A stretch of 64,000 bases of DNA from Enterococcus dispar ATCC 51266 (GTDB lineage: Bacteria > Bacillota > Bacilli > Lactobacillales > Enterococcaceae): NCBI RefSeq assembly GCF_000406945.1, contig NZ_KE136354.1:2676660-2740659 (forward strand). Direction: 5' to 3'. Positions 1 through 11,436 of this stretch are shown here, in pieces (within the stretch, counting starts at the first letter, position 1; the number at the start of each line of letters is the position of its first letter). The position numbers and the translations under genes were made by a program. Below the pieces are notes generated by a model. The model saw only the letters and a program-made list of their open reading frames with translations, did no database searches and had not been told where the DNA came from.

Positions 1-1689
1 GGAGAAGAAATTCCAACTTCAGCTAACGGGAAAGATGCCGTGAATCAAAAAGCGGCCGAAATGAAAGCGGCTCAAAAAGCTAAACAAAAACAGTCACCCT
101 TTAAAGCGCTTTTAAAAGATATTTCGAATATTTTTGTTCCTATGATTCCAGCATTTGTTGGGGCTGGTTTGGTGGCGGGGATCGCCTCTGTTTTAGCGAA
201 TATGGTAACTGCCGGCAGACTAGACGCTGCAACATGGCAACAATATATTGATGTTATGAATATTTTGAAAAATGGGATGTTTTCTTTCTTAGTAATCTAC
301 ACTGGTGTGAATGCAGCACAAGTATTTGGCGCAACACCAACCCTTGGTGGGGTAATTGGTGGGGTTGTAACCTTAACTGGGATGAATCCAGAGGCACCAA
401 TTATCAACTTGTTTAATGGCCAGCCACTAGCTGCACAACAAGGCGGTATTTTAGGGGTAATTTTTGCAGTCTGGTTACTTTCCAAAGTAGAGAAAAAATT
501 ACACGATATTGTGCCAGAAGCAATTGATATTATTGTAACGCCAACGATTTCACTTCTTGTCATTGGTTTGGCAGAAATTTTCTTGATTATGCCATTAGCA
601 GGTTTTATTTCAAACGGTTTAGTTGGCGGAATTAACTGGATTTTAAATGTCGGTGGAGCTTTCTCTGGTTTTGTATTAGGAGCAAGTTTCTTACCAATGG
701 TTATGTTTGGTTTACACCAAATCTTAACGCCAATTCATATTCAAATGATTGAAGCTACAGGCAGTACGCAACTATTACCAATTTTAGCGATGGCTGGTGC
801 CGGTCAAGTTGGGGCAGCATTAGCATTGTGGATTCGTTTACGTAAAGATAAAGAATTGACAGAAATGATTAAAGGGGCATTACCAGTTGGTATTTTAGGT
901 ATTGGGGAACCGTTAATTTATGGGGTTACATTACCATTAGGGAAACCATTTGTTACTGCTTGTATCGGTGGCGGTGTCGGTGGTGCAGTTATTGGTGCTT
1001 TAGGAAATGTCGGCGCGACTGCCATTGGCCCTTCTGGTGCGGCTTTAATTCCGTTAATTGCTAACGGCCATTGGTTAGGTTATATCTTAGGTTTACTTGC
1101 AGGCTACGCTGGTGGTTTTGTGGCAACTTACTTCTTTGGTATTCCTAAAGAAAAATTAGCGGCTGAAAAAATGGCCGAAGAACAAACAACCGTCGCCCCA
1201 GTCCAAACTACTATTTTAGCTGGAGACGCTGCGGCTACAACGGAATTTTTTGCGGTGGCAAACGGAGAAGTAAAACCAGTATCAGAATCAACTGATGCGG
1301 TTTTCTCACAAAAAATGATGGGTGAAGGCTACTTTGTCATTCCTAAAGAAGGTACAATCTATGCTCCAGTAAGTGGTACGATTTCATCTGTTTTCCCAAC
1401 CAAACACGCAGTAGGAATTACGACAGACAGCGGCTTAGAAGTATTGTTGCATATGGGTGTCAATACTGTTGAATTAAATGGAAAACCATTTGACTTGAAA
1501 GTTGCAGAAGGTCAAAAAGTAACACCGGATACGATTGTGGCAGATGTCGATCTTGCTGCTATTAAAGCGGCAGGTAAAGGAACAGACATGCTGGTCTTAG
1601 TCACAAATATGGATAAAGTAAAAAATGAAATTTTAGAAAAAGTGGGGGCAACAGAAGCCAAAACGCCCGTTATGAAAGTAGAAGTATAA
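1..1689 (+). CDS. PTS sugar permease EIIBCA, 5' end outside window
   Basis: This is the C-terminal part of a phosphotransferase-system permease that imports and phosphorylates a sugar at the membrane. The frame is open from base 1, so the true start and the EIIB domain lie upstream; the GTG at 40 is not a credible start. An EIIC domain of about 350 residues with many hydrophobic segments carries the GIGEPLIYG substrate-loop motif of the sucrose/trehalose/MurNAc branch of the glucose superfamily. A linker then leads to a C-terminal EIIA(Glc)-type domain with the phospho-acceptor histidine in LLHMGVNTV. The sugar cannot be assigned from this fragment. A strong terminator follows. No sugar-catabolic gene sits downstream, so any partner enzymes would be upstream of the window. 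Confidence 0.9.
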   Translation, partial: GEEIPTSANGKDAVNQKAAEMKAAQKAKQKQSPFKALLKDISNIFVPMIPAFVGAGLVAGIASVLANMVTAGRLDAATWQQYIDVMNILKNGMFSFLVIYTGVNAAQVFGATPTLGGVIGGVVTLTGMNPEAPIINLFNGQPLAAQQGGILGVIFAVWLLSKVEKKLHDIVPEAIDIIVTPTISLLVIGLAEIFLIMPLAGFISNGLVGGINWILNVGGAFSGFVLGASFLPMVMFGLHQILTPIHIQMIEATGSTQLLPILAMAGAGQVGAALALWIRLRKDKELTEMIKGALPVGILGIGEPLIYGVTLPLGKPFVTACIGGGVGGAVIGALGNVGATAIGPSGAALIPLIANGHWLGYILGLLAGYAGGFVATYFFGIPKEKLAAEKMAEEQTTVAPVQTTILAGDAAATTEFFAVANGEVKPVSESTDAVFSQKMMGEGYFVIPKEGTIYAPVSGTISSVFPTKHAVGITTDSGLEVLLHMGVNTVELNGKPFDLKVAEGQKVTPDTIVADVDLAAIKAAGKGTDMLVLVTNMDKVKNEILEKVGATEAKTPVMKVEV

Positions 1690-1712
1690 TTTATTAATTA
1701 TCTATTTAATAG

Positions 1713-1745
1713 AAAGAAACGCGAATTTTCGCGTTTCTTTTTTTG
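1713..1745 (+). terminator. Rho-independent terminator after the PTS gene
   Basis: A 13-bp stem (AAAGAAACGCGAA paired with TTCGCGTTTCTTT) is followed by a T-run. It separates the PTS gene from busR. Confidence 0.9.
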
Positions 1746-1896
1746 AACTCATTTTAGCAATTAATTTGTATTTACTTTTAAAATACTTGTAGAAATTGAA
1801 AAAAAATGGGAAAGTGATAGTAAGTAAATGACAACGAAGTTTTGCTGATAGAAAAAATTTAAGCAAAATGGACTGCAAGATAAGGAGGTCAGAAAA

Positions 1897-2535
1897 ATGG
1901 CCGGAAAAAAATTAACAATTCCCCGCTATCAGCAAATTGCCGTTGATATTGCCGAACGAATTGTTGAAAATCGCTATAAAGAAGGAGAAAAAATTCACGC
2001 TCGCTCTACTTTAGCTAGTAATTTCAACGTATCACCTGAAACGGCGAGAAAAGCTATTAATGTTTTAGTAGATCTTGGCATTATGGATGTTCACCATGGG
2101 AGTGGGGCCTATGTAGCCTCCCGGGAGAAAGCCCAGAGCTATTTAGCACAGTATAAAGATGTTCACTCCATCCAAGAGTTGAAAAGTGAAATATTAAACA
2201 GCGTGGAGCGTCAACAACAAGAATTGGAAAATTTTTCGGGGCTATTAGATACTTTGGTGAATCAAACCAAACGAATTCAGCAGACAGCTCCTTTTTTACC
2301 TTATGAGATTCAACTGGATAAAACAGCAAATCACTTACATGAATCGATTAAAGATTTAAATATTTGGCAAGAAACTGGGGCAACAGTGGTGGCTATCCAA
2401 CACGAAGAGCGGTTGTTATTATCCCCAGGGCCCTATGCTAAGTTTGAAGCCGGGGAAACAGTTTTTTTTGTAGGAGAGGAATTGGTCTTTCAGCGCATGA
2501 TGAACTTCTTTTATCCAGAAAAAGATAAATATTAA
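1897..2535 (+). CDS. busR: BusR-type osmotic repressor (GntR winged helix + RCK_C)
   Basis: A 212-residue transcriptional regulator. Residues 1-75 form a GntR-type winged helix (SPETARKAINVL recognition region). Residues about 85-135 look like a dimerising coiled coil. Residues about 135-205 match an RCK_C (TrkA-C) ligand-binding domain. This domain order and length are those of BusR, which in Lactococcus and Streptococcus represses the busA glycine-betaine transporter and uses c-di-AMP as co-repressor. Here it lies directly upstream of busAA-busAB on the same strand. The start is supported by AAGGAGG just upstream. Identity rests on architecture and neighbourhood; c-di-AMP binding is inferred. 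Confidence 0.88.
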   Translation: MAGKKLTIPRYQQIAVDIAERIVENRYKEGEKIHARSTLASNFNVSPETARKAINVLVDLGIMDVHHGSGAYVASREKAQSYLAQYKDVHSIQELKSEILNSVERQQQELENFSGLLDTLVNQTKRIQQTAPFLPYEIQLDKTANHLHESIKDLNIWQETGATVVAIQHEERLLLSPGPYAKFEAGETVFFVGEELVFQRMMNFFYPEKDKY

Positions 2536-2568
2536 GAAAACCTTAAGTAAATAAATGACTGCTGTTAT

Positions 2569-2610
2569 AACCAGGAAAACGAATTCACGTTTTTTCCTGG
2601 TTTTTCTTTT
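2569..2610 (+). terminator. Terminator after busR
   Basis: An inverted repeat ACCAGGAAAACG...CGTTTTTTCCTGGT is followed by TTTTTC. It suggests that busR and busAA-busAB are separate transcripts. Confidence 0.75.
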
Positions 2611-2611
2611 T

Positions 2612-2649
2612 TGACTAAGTGCCCACATGATGTTAGTCTGATGTGGTCA
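2612..2649. promoter_or_regulatory. Candidate BusR operator upstream of busAA
   Basis: Two interlocked inverted repeats lie between the busR terminator and busAA: GACTAA (2613-2618) with TTAGTC (2633-2638), and CCACAT (2623-2628) with ATGTGG (2641-2646). The busA promoter should lie in this gap, so an operator is plausible. That it binds BusR is inferred. Confidence 0.4.
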
Positions 2650-2787
2650 GTTTTTTGAGAGGAAAATTTTCAAGTTGTTTTCAAACTTGCTTTTTCCATC
2701 CTAATAAGGAAACAAAATAGCTGTTTCTTTAATAGGAAAGCTGTTGCTAAGTTTTTAAAACAGCAAAAATAAATAGGGGGTAACAAA

Positions 2788-3990
2788 ATGGCGAAAGTGA
2801 AAGTAGAACACTTAACAAAAATATTTGGTAAAAAGCAGCAACAAGCGCTTGCCATGATGAATGAACATAAAAGTAAAACTGAAATTTTAGAAAAAACCGG
2901 AGCTACAGTTGGTGTTTATGATGCCAACTTTGAAGTGAATGAAGGTGAAATATTTGTGATTATGGGACTTTCTGGTTCAGGTAAGTCCACCTTGATCCGC
3001 TTATTAAACCGATTAATTGACCCAACTAGCGGTGAAATATATATCGATGGCAAAGATATTGCCAAGATGAATAAAGAAGATTTACAAGAAGTTCGCCGCA
3101 ATAAAATTAATATGGTCTTTCAAAGTTTTGCATTGTTTCCACATCGTACGATTTTAGAAAATACAGAATTAGGCTTAGAAATACGTGGGGTAGACAAAGC
3201 AGAACGACGTAAAAAAGCTGAACAAGCTTTGGAAAACTCTAGTTTGCTTGCATTTAAAGACCAATATCCAGAACAACTTTCTGGTGGGATGCAACAACGC
3301 GTCGGTTTAGCCAGAGCACTTGCGAATGATCCTGAAATTTTATTAATGGATGAAGCTTTCTCAGCACTTGATCCGTTAATTCGTCGCGAAATGCAAGATG
3401 AATTGTTAGATTTACAAGAAAATGTCAAGAAAACTATTATTTTTATTACACATGACTTAAATGAAGCATTGCGCATTGGCGATCGCATTGCCTTGATGAA
3501 AGATGGACAAATTATGCAAATTGGTACCGGAGAAGAGATCTTAACCAATCCTGCCAATCAATATGTTCGAGATTTTGTGGAAGATGTGGATCGCTCCAAA
3601 GTTTTAACTGCGCAAAATATTATGGAACCAGCGATTACTATGAATATTGAAGCGGATGGTCCTAACGTAGCTTTAAACCGCATGCGTAAAGAAGGCGTTA
3701 GTATGTTATTAGCCGTTGATCGTAAGCGCCAATTAAAAGGTAGTTTGACGGCTTTAAAAGCTCTAGAAGCCAGAAGAGAACAATTACCATTAAAAGAAGT
3801 TATTGATAAAAATGTTAAAAAAATTCCGCAAGATATGTTAGTAACTGATATTTTTGATGTCATCAAAGATGCAGAAGCACCTTTAGCCGTTGTAGATGAT
3901 AAAGATAAATTACTAGGAGTAGTGATTCGAGGAAGTGTGATTGAAGCGTTAGTTGAAACAGGAGAGAAGGAGGTGGAGTTGGTTGGATAA
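2788..3990 (+). CDS. busAA: Glycine betaine ABC transporter ATPase BusAA
   Basis: A 400-residue ATP-binding subunit of a compatible-solute importer. It has a Walker A (GLSGSGKST, about residues 60-68), a signature LSGGMQQR, a Walker [13 protein letters not shown], and two C-terminal CBS domains from about residue 280, the usual ProV/OpuAA/BusAA plan. The N-terminal extension before the P-loop is typical of this family. AGGGGG precedes the ATG. The stop overlaps the start of busAB, so the two are translationally coupled. The CBS pair is where ionic strength or nucleotide sensing occurs in this family. Confidence 0.93.
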   Translation: MAKVKVEHLTKIFGKKQQQALAMMNEHKSKTEILEKTGATVGVYDANFEVNEGEIFVIMGLSGSGKSTLIRLLNRLIDPTSGEIYIDGKDIAKMNKEDLQEVRRNKINMVFQSFALFPHRTILENTELGLEIRGVDKAERRKKAEQALENSSLLAFKDQYPEQLSGGMQQRVGLARALANDPEILLMDEAFSALDPLIRREMQDELLDLQENVKKTIIFITHDLNEALRIGDRIALMKDGQIMQIGTGEEILTNPANQYVRDFVEDVDRSKVLTAQNIMEPAITMNIEADGPNVALNRMRKEGVSMLLAVDRKRQLKGSLTALKALEARREQLPLKEVIDKNVKKIPQDMLVTDIFDVIKDAEAPLAVVDDKDKLLGVVIRGSVIEALVETGEKEVELVG

Positions 3991-5713
3991 TTTATTACAA
4001 CAGGCAATTCCAGTTGCAAAATGGGTGGAGAACTTTACAGATTGGTTGACAAAAACTTTTGCAGGATTGTTTAGTTTTGTCCAAACAATTGGTCAAGTTA
4101 TTATGGATACAATTACGAATACTTTATTATTTATCCCACCTTTACTATTTATTGTCTTATTAGCTATTGCAGCCTTTTTCCTATCAAAGAAAAAACCAGG
4201 GCTGACAATTTTGACATTTTTTGGCCTCTTATTTATCTATAATCAAGGTCTATGGAATGATTTAATGAATACCGTCACACTTGTTTTACTGGCAAGTTTG
4301 GTTTCGATTGTGATAGGGATACCATTGGGCATTTTAATGGCAAAAAGTGAAAAAGCCAACACGATTGTATCGCCAATTTTAGACTTTATGCAAACTATGC
4401 CGGCTTTTGTTTATTTAATTCCAGCCGTTGCCTTCTTTGGTATCGGGATGGTACCAGGGGTCTTTGCTTCTGTTATTTTTGCTCTACCCCCAACAGTACG
4501 CATGACCAATTTAGGGATTCGTCAAATTCCAAGTGAATTGGTCGAAGCATCTGATTCTTTTGGTGGCACGGGAAAACAAAAGTTATTCAAATTAGAATTG
4601 CCTTTAGCAAAAGGAACCATTATGGCTGGGATTAATCAAACGATGATGTTAGCCTTATCAATGGTAGTAACAGCATCCATGATTGGTGCACCTGGTTTAG
4701 GTCGAGGCGTATTATCAGCCTTGCAACAAGCCCAAGTAGGGAACGGTTTTGTAAATGGTTTGGCATTAGTTATTCTAGCTATTATCATTGATCGCTTTAC
4801 GCAAAAATTAAATGCGCCAAAAAAAGAACGCAAAAGAAATCTTGATCCTGCTGCTAAGAAAAAACAAAAATGGATTACTGGCGGGGTGGCGGTGTTAGTT
4901 GTCGCTTTGATTTTTGGTTCCATTTTTGCTGGCAGTCATGCTTCTAATAAAGGCACTATTCATTTATCATATGTTGAATGGGATACAGAAGTTGCTTCAA
5001 CGAATGTGATTGCAGAAGTCTTAAAAGAAGAAGGCTACGATGTGAAATTAACGCCTTTGGATATGACAGTGATGTGGCAATCTGTTGCCAATGGTGAAAC
5101 CGATGGGATGGTTGCCGCGTGGCTACCTCACACTCACCAAGCACAATACGCTAAATACAAAGATCAGATGGAAAATTTAGGTGAAAATCTAAGTGGTGCG
5201 AAACTTGGCATCGTGGTTCCAAGTTATATGAATGTGAACTCACTAGAAGATCTAAGTGATCAAGCGAATAAACAAATTATAGGAATCGAGCCTGGCGCAG
5301 GGGTTATGAAAGCAGCAGACAAAACTCAAGCTGCTTATCCTAATTTAAAAGACTGGACAGTGGAATCTTCTTCTTCAGGTGCGATGACAGTTGCACTGGG
5401 AAAAGCTATTAAAAATAAAGAGCCAATCGTTATCACCGGCTGGTCACCTCACTGGATGTTTGCAAAATATGATTTAAAATATTTGGCTGATCCAAAAGGG
5501 ACGATGGGTGGTGCTGAAACAATTAATACGATGGTTCGTAAAGGCTTAAAAGAAGACCAACCCGAAGCATATAAAATTTTAGACAATTTCCATTGGGAAC
5601 AAAAAGATATGGAAGATGTTATGTTAGCTGTTCATGATGGGCAAGATCCAGCTCAAGCAGCTAAAGAATGGGTCAAAAATAATTCAGATAAAGTAAATGA
5701 ATGGATTAAGTAG
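3983..5713 (+). CDS. busAB: Fused permease/substrate-binding subunit BusAB
   Basis: A permease with about eight membrane segments (residues 1-310) is fused to an extracellular glycine-betaine-binding domain (about residue 320 to the end), as in OpuABC/BusAB. I chose TTG 3983 because AAGGAGGTGG (3968-3977) is correctly spaced before it and it overlaps the busAA stop by 8 bases. The in-frame TTG at 3953 would place the ribosome-binding site inside the coding region. The solute-binding domain keeps several conserved tryptophans (VEWDTE, TVMWQS, GWSPHWM) that form the aromatic box for quaternary amines in this family. The protein works with BusAA. Confidence 0.92.
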   Translation: MDNLLQQAIPVAKWVENFTDWLTKTFAGLFSFVQTIGQVIMDTITNTLLFIPPLLFIVLLAIAAFFLSKKKPGLTILTFFGLLFIYNQGLWNDLMNTVTLVLLASLVSIVIGIPLGILMAKSEKANTIVSPILDFMQTMPAFVYLIPAVAFFGIGMVPGVFASVIFALPPTVRMTNLGIRQIPSELVEASDSFGGTGKQKLFKLELPLAKGTIMAGINQTMMLALSMVVTASMIGAPGLGRGVLSALQQAQVGNGFVNGLALVILAIIIDRFTQKLNAPKKERKRNLDPAAKKKQKWITGGVAVLVVALIFGSIFAGSHASNKGTIHLSYVEWDTEVASTNVIAEVLKEEGYDVKLTPLDMTVMWQSVANGETDGMVAAWLPHTHQAQYAKYKDQMENLGENLSGAKLGIVVPSYMNVNSLEDLSDQANKQIIGIEPGAGVMKAADKTQAAYPNLKDWTVESSSSGAMTVALGKAIKNKEPIVITGWSPHWMFAKYDLKYLADPKGTMGGAETINTMVRKGLKEDQPEAYKILDNFHWEQKDMEDVMLAVHDGQDPAQAAKEWVKNNSDKVNEWIK

Positions 5714-5770
5714 AAAAATCCGAGTTGTCAGGTGCAAAAGTAATCATGCACTGGCAATTCGGATTTTTTA
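5714..5770. terminator. Terminator between busAB and rpiR, possibly bidirectional
   Basis: A long imperfect stem (AAAAATCCGAGTTGTCAGGTGCA with TGCACTGGCAATTCGGATTTTTT) lies between convergent genes and has a T-run in both directions. Confidence 0.85.
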
Positions 5771-5777
5771 GTTATTT

Positions 5778-6629
5778 TTAAAAATGTTTTTCGCGAAAGT
5801 CTTTAATAATTTGGCGTGATTGGTAAATTTTTTCAGCATTTTCTTGATTGCGACTGATATAGGAATAAAATAAAATATCAACCGCTAAAAATTGAGCAAT
5901 TAAAGAATTCGTTGCTGCACTACGCTGATCAGCTTCTTGGGGGCGAGAAACTTGCAGTGAAACGTCCGCCAGTTTTGAAAGGCGATTGGTTCCAAAGCGG
6001 GTAAGCGTAATAATTGGAATTTTTAATTCTTTGGCAATTTCCGCAAAGTAAATAATTTCTGGCGTTTCACCGGAATTTGAAATCAGCCATAAAACCGCAT
6101 CTTTTTTGGTATTAATGAGTTGAGGCAATAGAGTGTTATAGTTTGTTTCAAGTGAAACACTTTTGCCAATACGGTCCCACTTCTGTTTGATATCTTCGGC
6201 TACCAAATGGGAAGCCCCTACTCCCGTTACAAAAATCCGTTCTTTTGTTTCCAATAGCTTCAATGCCGCTAATAGCTTTTCATCACTTAAAATTTGCGTC
6301 GTTTCATGTAGTGTTAATTGAGCATTTTGCGATAACTTTTCTTTTAAAGATGCGATAGGTTCGTTCTTTTTCACATCTGAATATTCTTGATTTGTGACAT
6401 TGGATTGGTTTTCCGCAGAAATTTGAATTTTGAAATCGGTTAGACTTGCAGCACCAACTTTTTTGGCAAAGCGCACGACGGTGGGGGCGCTGGTTTTAGA
6501 GCCTTTTGCGATTTGTTCGGCGGTCATAGTCGGTATTTTATCAATATTTTTTTTTATATAACGGAAAATACGTAACTCTGCTTTGGATAATTCGTTTTCC
6601 ATTCCTTGAATTCGATTGATTAGTGCCAT
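5778..6629 (-). CDS. RpiR/MurR-family transcriptional regulator
   Basis: A 283-residue regulator with an N-terminal HTH_6 (MTAEQIAKGSKTSAPTVVR) and a C-terminal SIS phosphosugar-binding domain (FVTGVGASH, ISNSGETPE). Such proteins sense sugar phosphates and control their catabolism. The start is ATG 6629, with GAGGTGATT directly upstream; the longer frame to 6728 has no ribosome-binding site. There is no target operon next to it: the nearest sugar gene is the PTS permease 4 kb away, so the regulon is unknown. Confidence 0.88.
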   Translation of the reverse strand: MALINRIQGMENELSKAELRIFRYIKKNIDKIPTMTAEQIAKGSKTSAPTVVRFAKKVGAASLTDFKIQISAENQSNVTNQEYSDVKKNEPIASLKEKLSQNAQLTLHETTQILSDEKLLAALKLLETKERIFVTGVGASHLVAEDIKQKWDRIGKSVSLETNYNTLLPQLINTKKDAVLWLISNSGETPEIIYFAEIAKELKIPIITLTRFGTNRLSKLADVSLQVSRPQEADQRSAATNSLIAQFLAVDILFYSYISRNQENAEKIYQSRQIIKDFREKHF

Positions 6630-6713
6630 TGTAATCACCTCGAGCTCATTATAACAGAAATAACATTCTCTGCGGGGGGAAACCTTTTGTAGAAAAATAA
6701 GATTTTTTCCGCA

Positions 6714-6744
6714 AAAAAACGGCCGCACAAGGCGGTCGTTTTAT
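6714..6744 (-). terminator. Terminator of azoR
   Basis: Reading the minus strand, AAAACGACCGC pairs with GCGGCCGTTTT and a run of seven T follows. Confidence 0.8.
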
Positions 6745-6753
6745 AAAATGCGA

Positions 6754-7374
6754 TTAGAAATTTTTCGCTGTCGCCACTACTTCTGAAGTGGTTTTGTCCA
6801 TGATTTCTTCTACCTTAGTTGGATCAAAATCCAGACCTTCTGCGAGGATTTCGCTAAAGTCGGTAATGCCAATAAAGTTTAACATTTGGCGAGTATATTG
6901 TGCAGCAAAGTCTTGGCCATTGTAAAAGCCGCCGCTGGCTTGAATGTGTAACGCCTTTTTGCCTGTAACTAAACCAACAGGGCCTTCAGCTGTATATTTA
7001 AAAGTTTTACCGGAGACACAAATCGTATCAAACCAAGCTTTCAAACGACTTGGAATGCTTAAGTTCCATAATGGATTGGCAATAACGATTTTGTCAGCTT
7101 TTTCAAATTGCTCTGTTAAACCATTAAATGCAGCTAGTTTACTTTGTTGATTTGTAGATAAGTCGGTAAATTCTGCTCCTTTTATTAGCGCATGCCAGCC
7201 AGAAGTAATATCGGCATCGATTTCCGGGAAATCTGTCGCATAAGGATTAACCACAATAATTTCATCCTCGGGATTTGTTTCTTTATAAGTTGTTAAAAAG
7301 CTTTCCAATAATTGAACTGCGTGAGAATCCTCAGCTTCTAGTGGGTGACCTTTAACAGCAAGTAGTGTAGACAT
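6754..7374 (-). CDS. azoR: FMN-dependent NADH:quinone/azo reductase (AzoR family)
   Basis: A 206-residue flavodoxin-like oxidoreductase that reduces quinones and azo compounds with NADH. It shows the AcpD/AzoR features: N-terminal TLLAVKGHP, the NPLWNLSIPSRLKAWFD segment, and IQASGGFY near the flavin site. ATG 7374 follows GGAGG with good spacing; the TTG five codons upstream lies inside the ribosome-binding site. It is monocistronic, with its own terminator downstream. Confidence 0.9.
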   Translation of the reverse strand: MSTLLAVKGHPLEAEDSHAVQLLESFLTTYKETNPEDEIIVVNPYATDFPEIDADITSGWHALIKGAEFTDLSTNQQSKLAAFNGLTEQFEKADKIVIANPLWNLSIPSRLKAWFDTICVSGKTFKYTAEGPVGLVTGKKALHIQASGGFYNGQDFAAQYTRQMLNFIGITDFSEILAEGLDFDPTKVEEIMDKTTSEVVATAKNF

Positions 7375-7593
7375 AGTATTTTCCTCCAATTTTTTAGCTG
7401 TTTAAAAAGATTGCTTTCATGGTTAAATAGGCAATATTTTTGAACGTGTCTTTATTTGATACCACTTCGTTTAATGAAGGCATCAGATGTTTATAAAATA
7501 TGTATGCGCAAAAAACGCACGTTATGATTATAACGGTTACATTAAGTGTTTTCAATTTTTTTGCCTTATAATTCAAATTTGAAACAGTTGAAC

Positions 7594-7622
7594 TTGCAAT
7601 TTTACTTCAAATCAAGTAAAGT
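7594..7622 (+). promoter_or_regulatory. rpsO promoter
   Basis: TTGCAA (7594-7599), a 17-base spacer and TAAAGT (7617-7622). The predicted start near 7629 leaves a ~90-nt leader before rpsO. Confidence 0.7.
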
Positions 7623-7628
7623 AAACCT

Positions 7629-7718
7629 GTGTGCATTGCACACCACCTGTCACTTGGTTTGGCGAGTCACCAACGCTTTACTCAGTCGCAGGGAGAATAA
7701 AAATGTGAGGTGAAAAAC
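7629..7718 (+). promoter_or_regulatory. rpsO 5' leader, probable S15 autoregulatory RNA
   Basis: The leader begins with the hairpin GTGTGCATTGCACAC and continues with short GC-containing helices up to the GTGAGGTG ribosome-binding site. S15 represses its own mRNA through leader structures in several bacteria. The role here is inferred from position and structure. Confidence 0.55.
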
Positions 7719-7988
7719 ATGGCAATTTCAAAAGAACGTAAAAACGAAATCATGACAAAATTTGCACGCCACGAAGGCGACACTGGTTCTCCAGAAGTGC
7801 AAATCGCTGTGTTGACTGAAGAGATCAACCACTTGAATGAACACGCACGCGTCCACAAAAAAGACCACCATTCTTACCGTGGTTTGATGAAAAAAGTTGG
7901 TCATCGTCGTAACTTGTTAGCTTACTTACGTAAAACTGACGTACAACGTTACCGCGAATTGATCCAAGCTTTAGGATTGCGTCGTTAG
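7719..7988 (+). CDS. rpsO: 30S ribosomal protein S15
   Basis: An 89-residue protein, exactly the usual length for S15, with conserved [22 protein letters not shown] and RRNLLAYLR. It binds the central domain of 16S rRNA. ATG 7719 follows GTGAGGTG; the GTG at 7710 lies inside that site. A terminator separates it from pnp, the usual downstream neighbour. Confidence 0.98.
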   Translation: MAISKERKNEIMTKFARHEGDTGSPEVQIAVLTEEINHLNEHARVHKKDHHSYRGLMKKVGHRRNLLAYLRKTDVQRYRELIQALGLRR

Positions 7989-8001
7989 TCGTTATCGTCT
8001 T

Positions 8002-8036
8002 AAAAGTGAGGTTCAGCTTGAATCTCACTTTTTTGC
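8002..8036 (+). terminator. Terminator after rpsO
   Basis: AGTGAGGTTCA pairs with TGAATCTCACT, followed by TTTTTT. Confidence 0.85.
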
Positions 8037-8046
8037 TATGAAAAAT

Positions 8047-8160
8047 TAAACAAATGCTGGGGTAGTGGTAAGGCTAACTACTAACCAAATGAAAGTTTTG
8101 AACCTCATTTCAAATTTTTCATTTGTTTAGTAGCGGCCCACTATCTACAGGAGATAGGAG
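8047..8160 (+). promoter_or_regulatory. Structured leader of pnp with alternative pairings
   Basis: TAAACAAATG (8047-8056) is a perfect complement of CATTTGTTTA (8120-8129). The same downstream strand can instead pair with CAAATGAAAG near 8086 to give a long local hairpin. A further CTATCT/AGATAG hairpin (8141-8156) overlaps the start of the ribosome-binding site. Leader stems control pnp mRNA stability in other bacteria; the role here is inferred. Confidence 0.5.
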
Positions 8161-8165
8161 AATTT

Positions 8166-10289
<2,124 letters not shown>

Positions 10290-10297
10290 GCAATTTT

Positions 10298-10327
10298 CCT
10301 CGTATCAAAAATGATACGAGGTTTTTT
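10298..10327 (+). terminator. Terminator after pnp
   Basis: A perfect 10-bp stem, CCTCGTATCA with TGATACGAGG, followed by TTTTTT. Confidence 0.93.
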
Positions 10328-10451
10328 ATACATAAAATAGGGATTTGATTTTGACAAAAGAAGGTTATCAGTTTGCTTTGCTTTTTTACAAAAAGGACTG
10401 CTGACAAAAAGGGCTAGATTCAAACAATAAGAGGGAAATTTAAGAAAGTAA

Positions 10452-10550
10452 TACTTAAATTTTTCCGAAATTTCGGCTTATTTAAACAAATGTTGCTTTT
10501 ATAGTGCCGTTTATTAAAAAAGGTATGACAAGATTTTTGTCATACCTTTA
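10452..10550. repeat. Dispersed hairpin repeat, family B copy 1
   Basis: This stretch contains the palindrome CCGAAATTTCGG (10465-10476), the segment TGCCGTTTATTAAAAAAGG and the hairpin AGGTATGACA...TGTCATACCT (10521-10547). The same modules recur in the same order at 41324-41413. On the minus strand the last hairpin plus T-run ends the methyltransferase transcript. Confidence 0.65.
10515..10547 (-). terminator. Terminator of the methyltransferase gene
   Basis: On the minus strand the AGGTATGACA/TGTCATACCT hairpin is followed by six T. It is part of the family B repeat. Confidence 0.8.
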
Positions 10551-10554
10551 GTAG

Positions 10555-11289
10555 TTATTGTAAATTGTTTTTCGCTTTAATAATTAACATCATCGGGCGA
10601 CGAAGTTCTTCTTTCATTTCCGGTAGCGCCAGTAGTTCTTTTGCAGGCGTTGGCTCCACTACGTTTAAAAGAGTAAAATCATTCTCTAACAATGTATTGA
10701 GATAAGTCGTTAGCGTGCGGTGATACTTGGTGACTTTTTCGCCTAAGAAATTTGTTTTCCTTGGGCCTTCTGTAAAGTAATGGTCAAGAGGATAATGTAA
10801 AATATTGCCCTTATCATCGTAATACCAATCCTGGGTTCCTTCTGCGGTAAAAGCGGGATGTTCCACGGAAAAAACGAGAACTCCCTCAGGTTTTAAATAG
10901 TTTTTAATATTTAAAATTAACTGATTGAAATCTGCCACATAATGAATAGCTAACGAGCTGAGCACAATATCAAAGGTTTTTGCAGGAAAATTCACCGTGG
11001 CAATATCTGCTTGCAAATAGTTTACAGGATAACCTTCTGTTTTTTCTTTCGCTACAGCCAGCATTTTTTCAGATAAATCAACACCTGTTATGGATTTTGC
11101 TCCATGTTCTGCTGCATAAAGACAATGCCACCCGTAACCACAGCCGAGATCTAAAACTGTTTTACCAGTAAAGTCAGGCAATAATTTTTGGAGTGTATGC
11201 CATTCACCAGCACCAGCTAAACCTTTTTGACTCCGTGCCATTTGACTGTATTTGTTAAAAAAATTTTCATCATCGTAAATATTATTCAC
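10555..11289 (-). CDS. Class I SAM-dependent methyltransferase
   Basis: A 244-residue protein with the Rossmann motif VLDLGCGYG (about residues 44-52), an acidic ribose-binding residue in ITGVDLS and the post-I motif LSSLAIHYV. The substrate is unknown; the fold is that of Methyltransf_11/25 small-molecule enzymes. The GTG start at 11289 is supported by GGAGG eight bases upstream. No operon partner: the MATE gene upstream is separated by about 150 bases. Confidence 0.85.
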   Translation of the reverse strand: MNNIYDDENFFNKYSQMARSQKGLAGAGEWHTLQKLLPDFTGKTVLDLGCGYGWHCLYAAEHGAKSITGVDLSEKMLAVAKEKTEGYPVNYLQADIATVNFPAKTFDIVLSSLAIHYVADFNQLILNIKNYLKPEGVLVFSVEHPAFTAEGTQDWYYDDKGNILHYPLDHYFTEGPRKTNFLGEKVTKYHRTLTTYLNTLLENDFTLLNVVEPTPAKELLALPEMKEELRRPMMLIIKAKNNLQ

Positions 11290-11436
11290 TTTTCTTTCCT
11301 CCGTGTTTTTTTATGAAATGTAATAAAGATCTGTTCTCTTTAGCAATCATTGCGTTTTTTTCTTGGGAATGTTCTTCTTGTGGATCACAGTGCCGCTTCC
11401 CACAGTAGTTGGATAGGTTTGTTGGAGTTCTATTGC

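Noticed and set aside
7394-7576. 60-codon minus-strand ORF with a hydrophobic segment upstream of azoR
   Set aside because: It starts at TTG without a ribosome-binding site and lies in the rpsO/azoR divergent gap; coding not supported.
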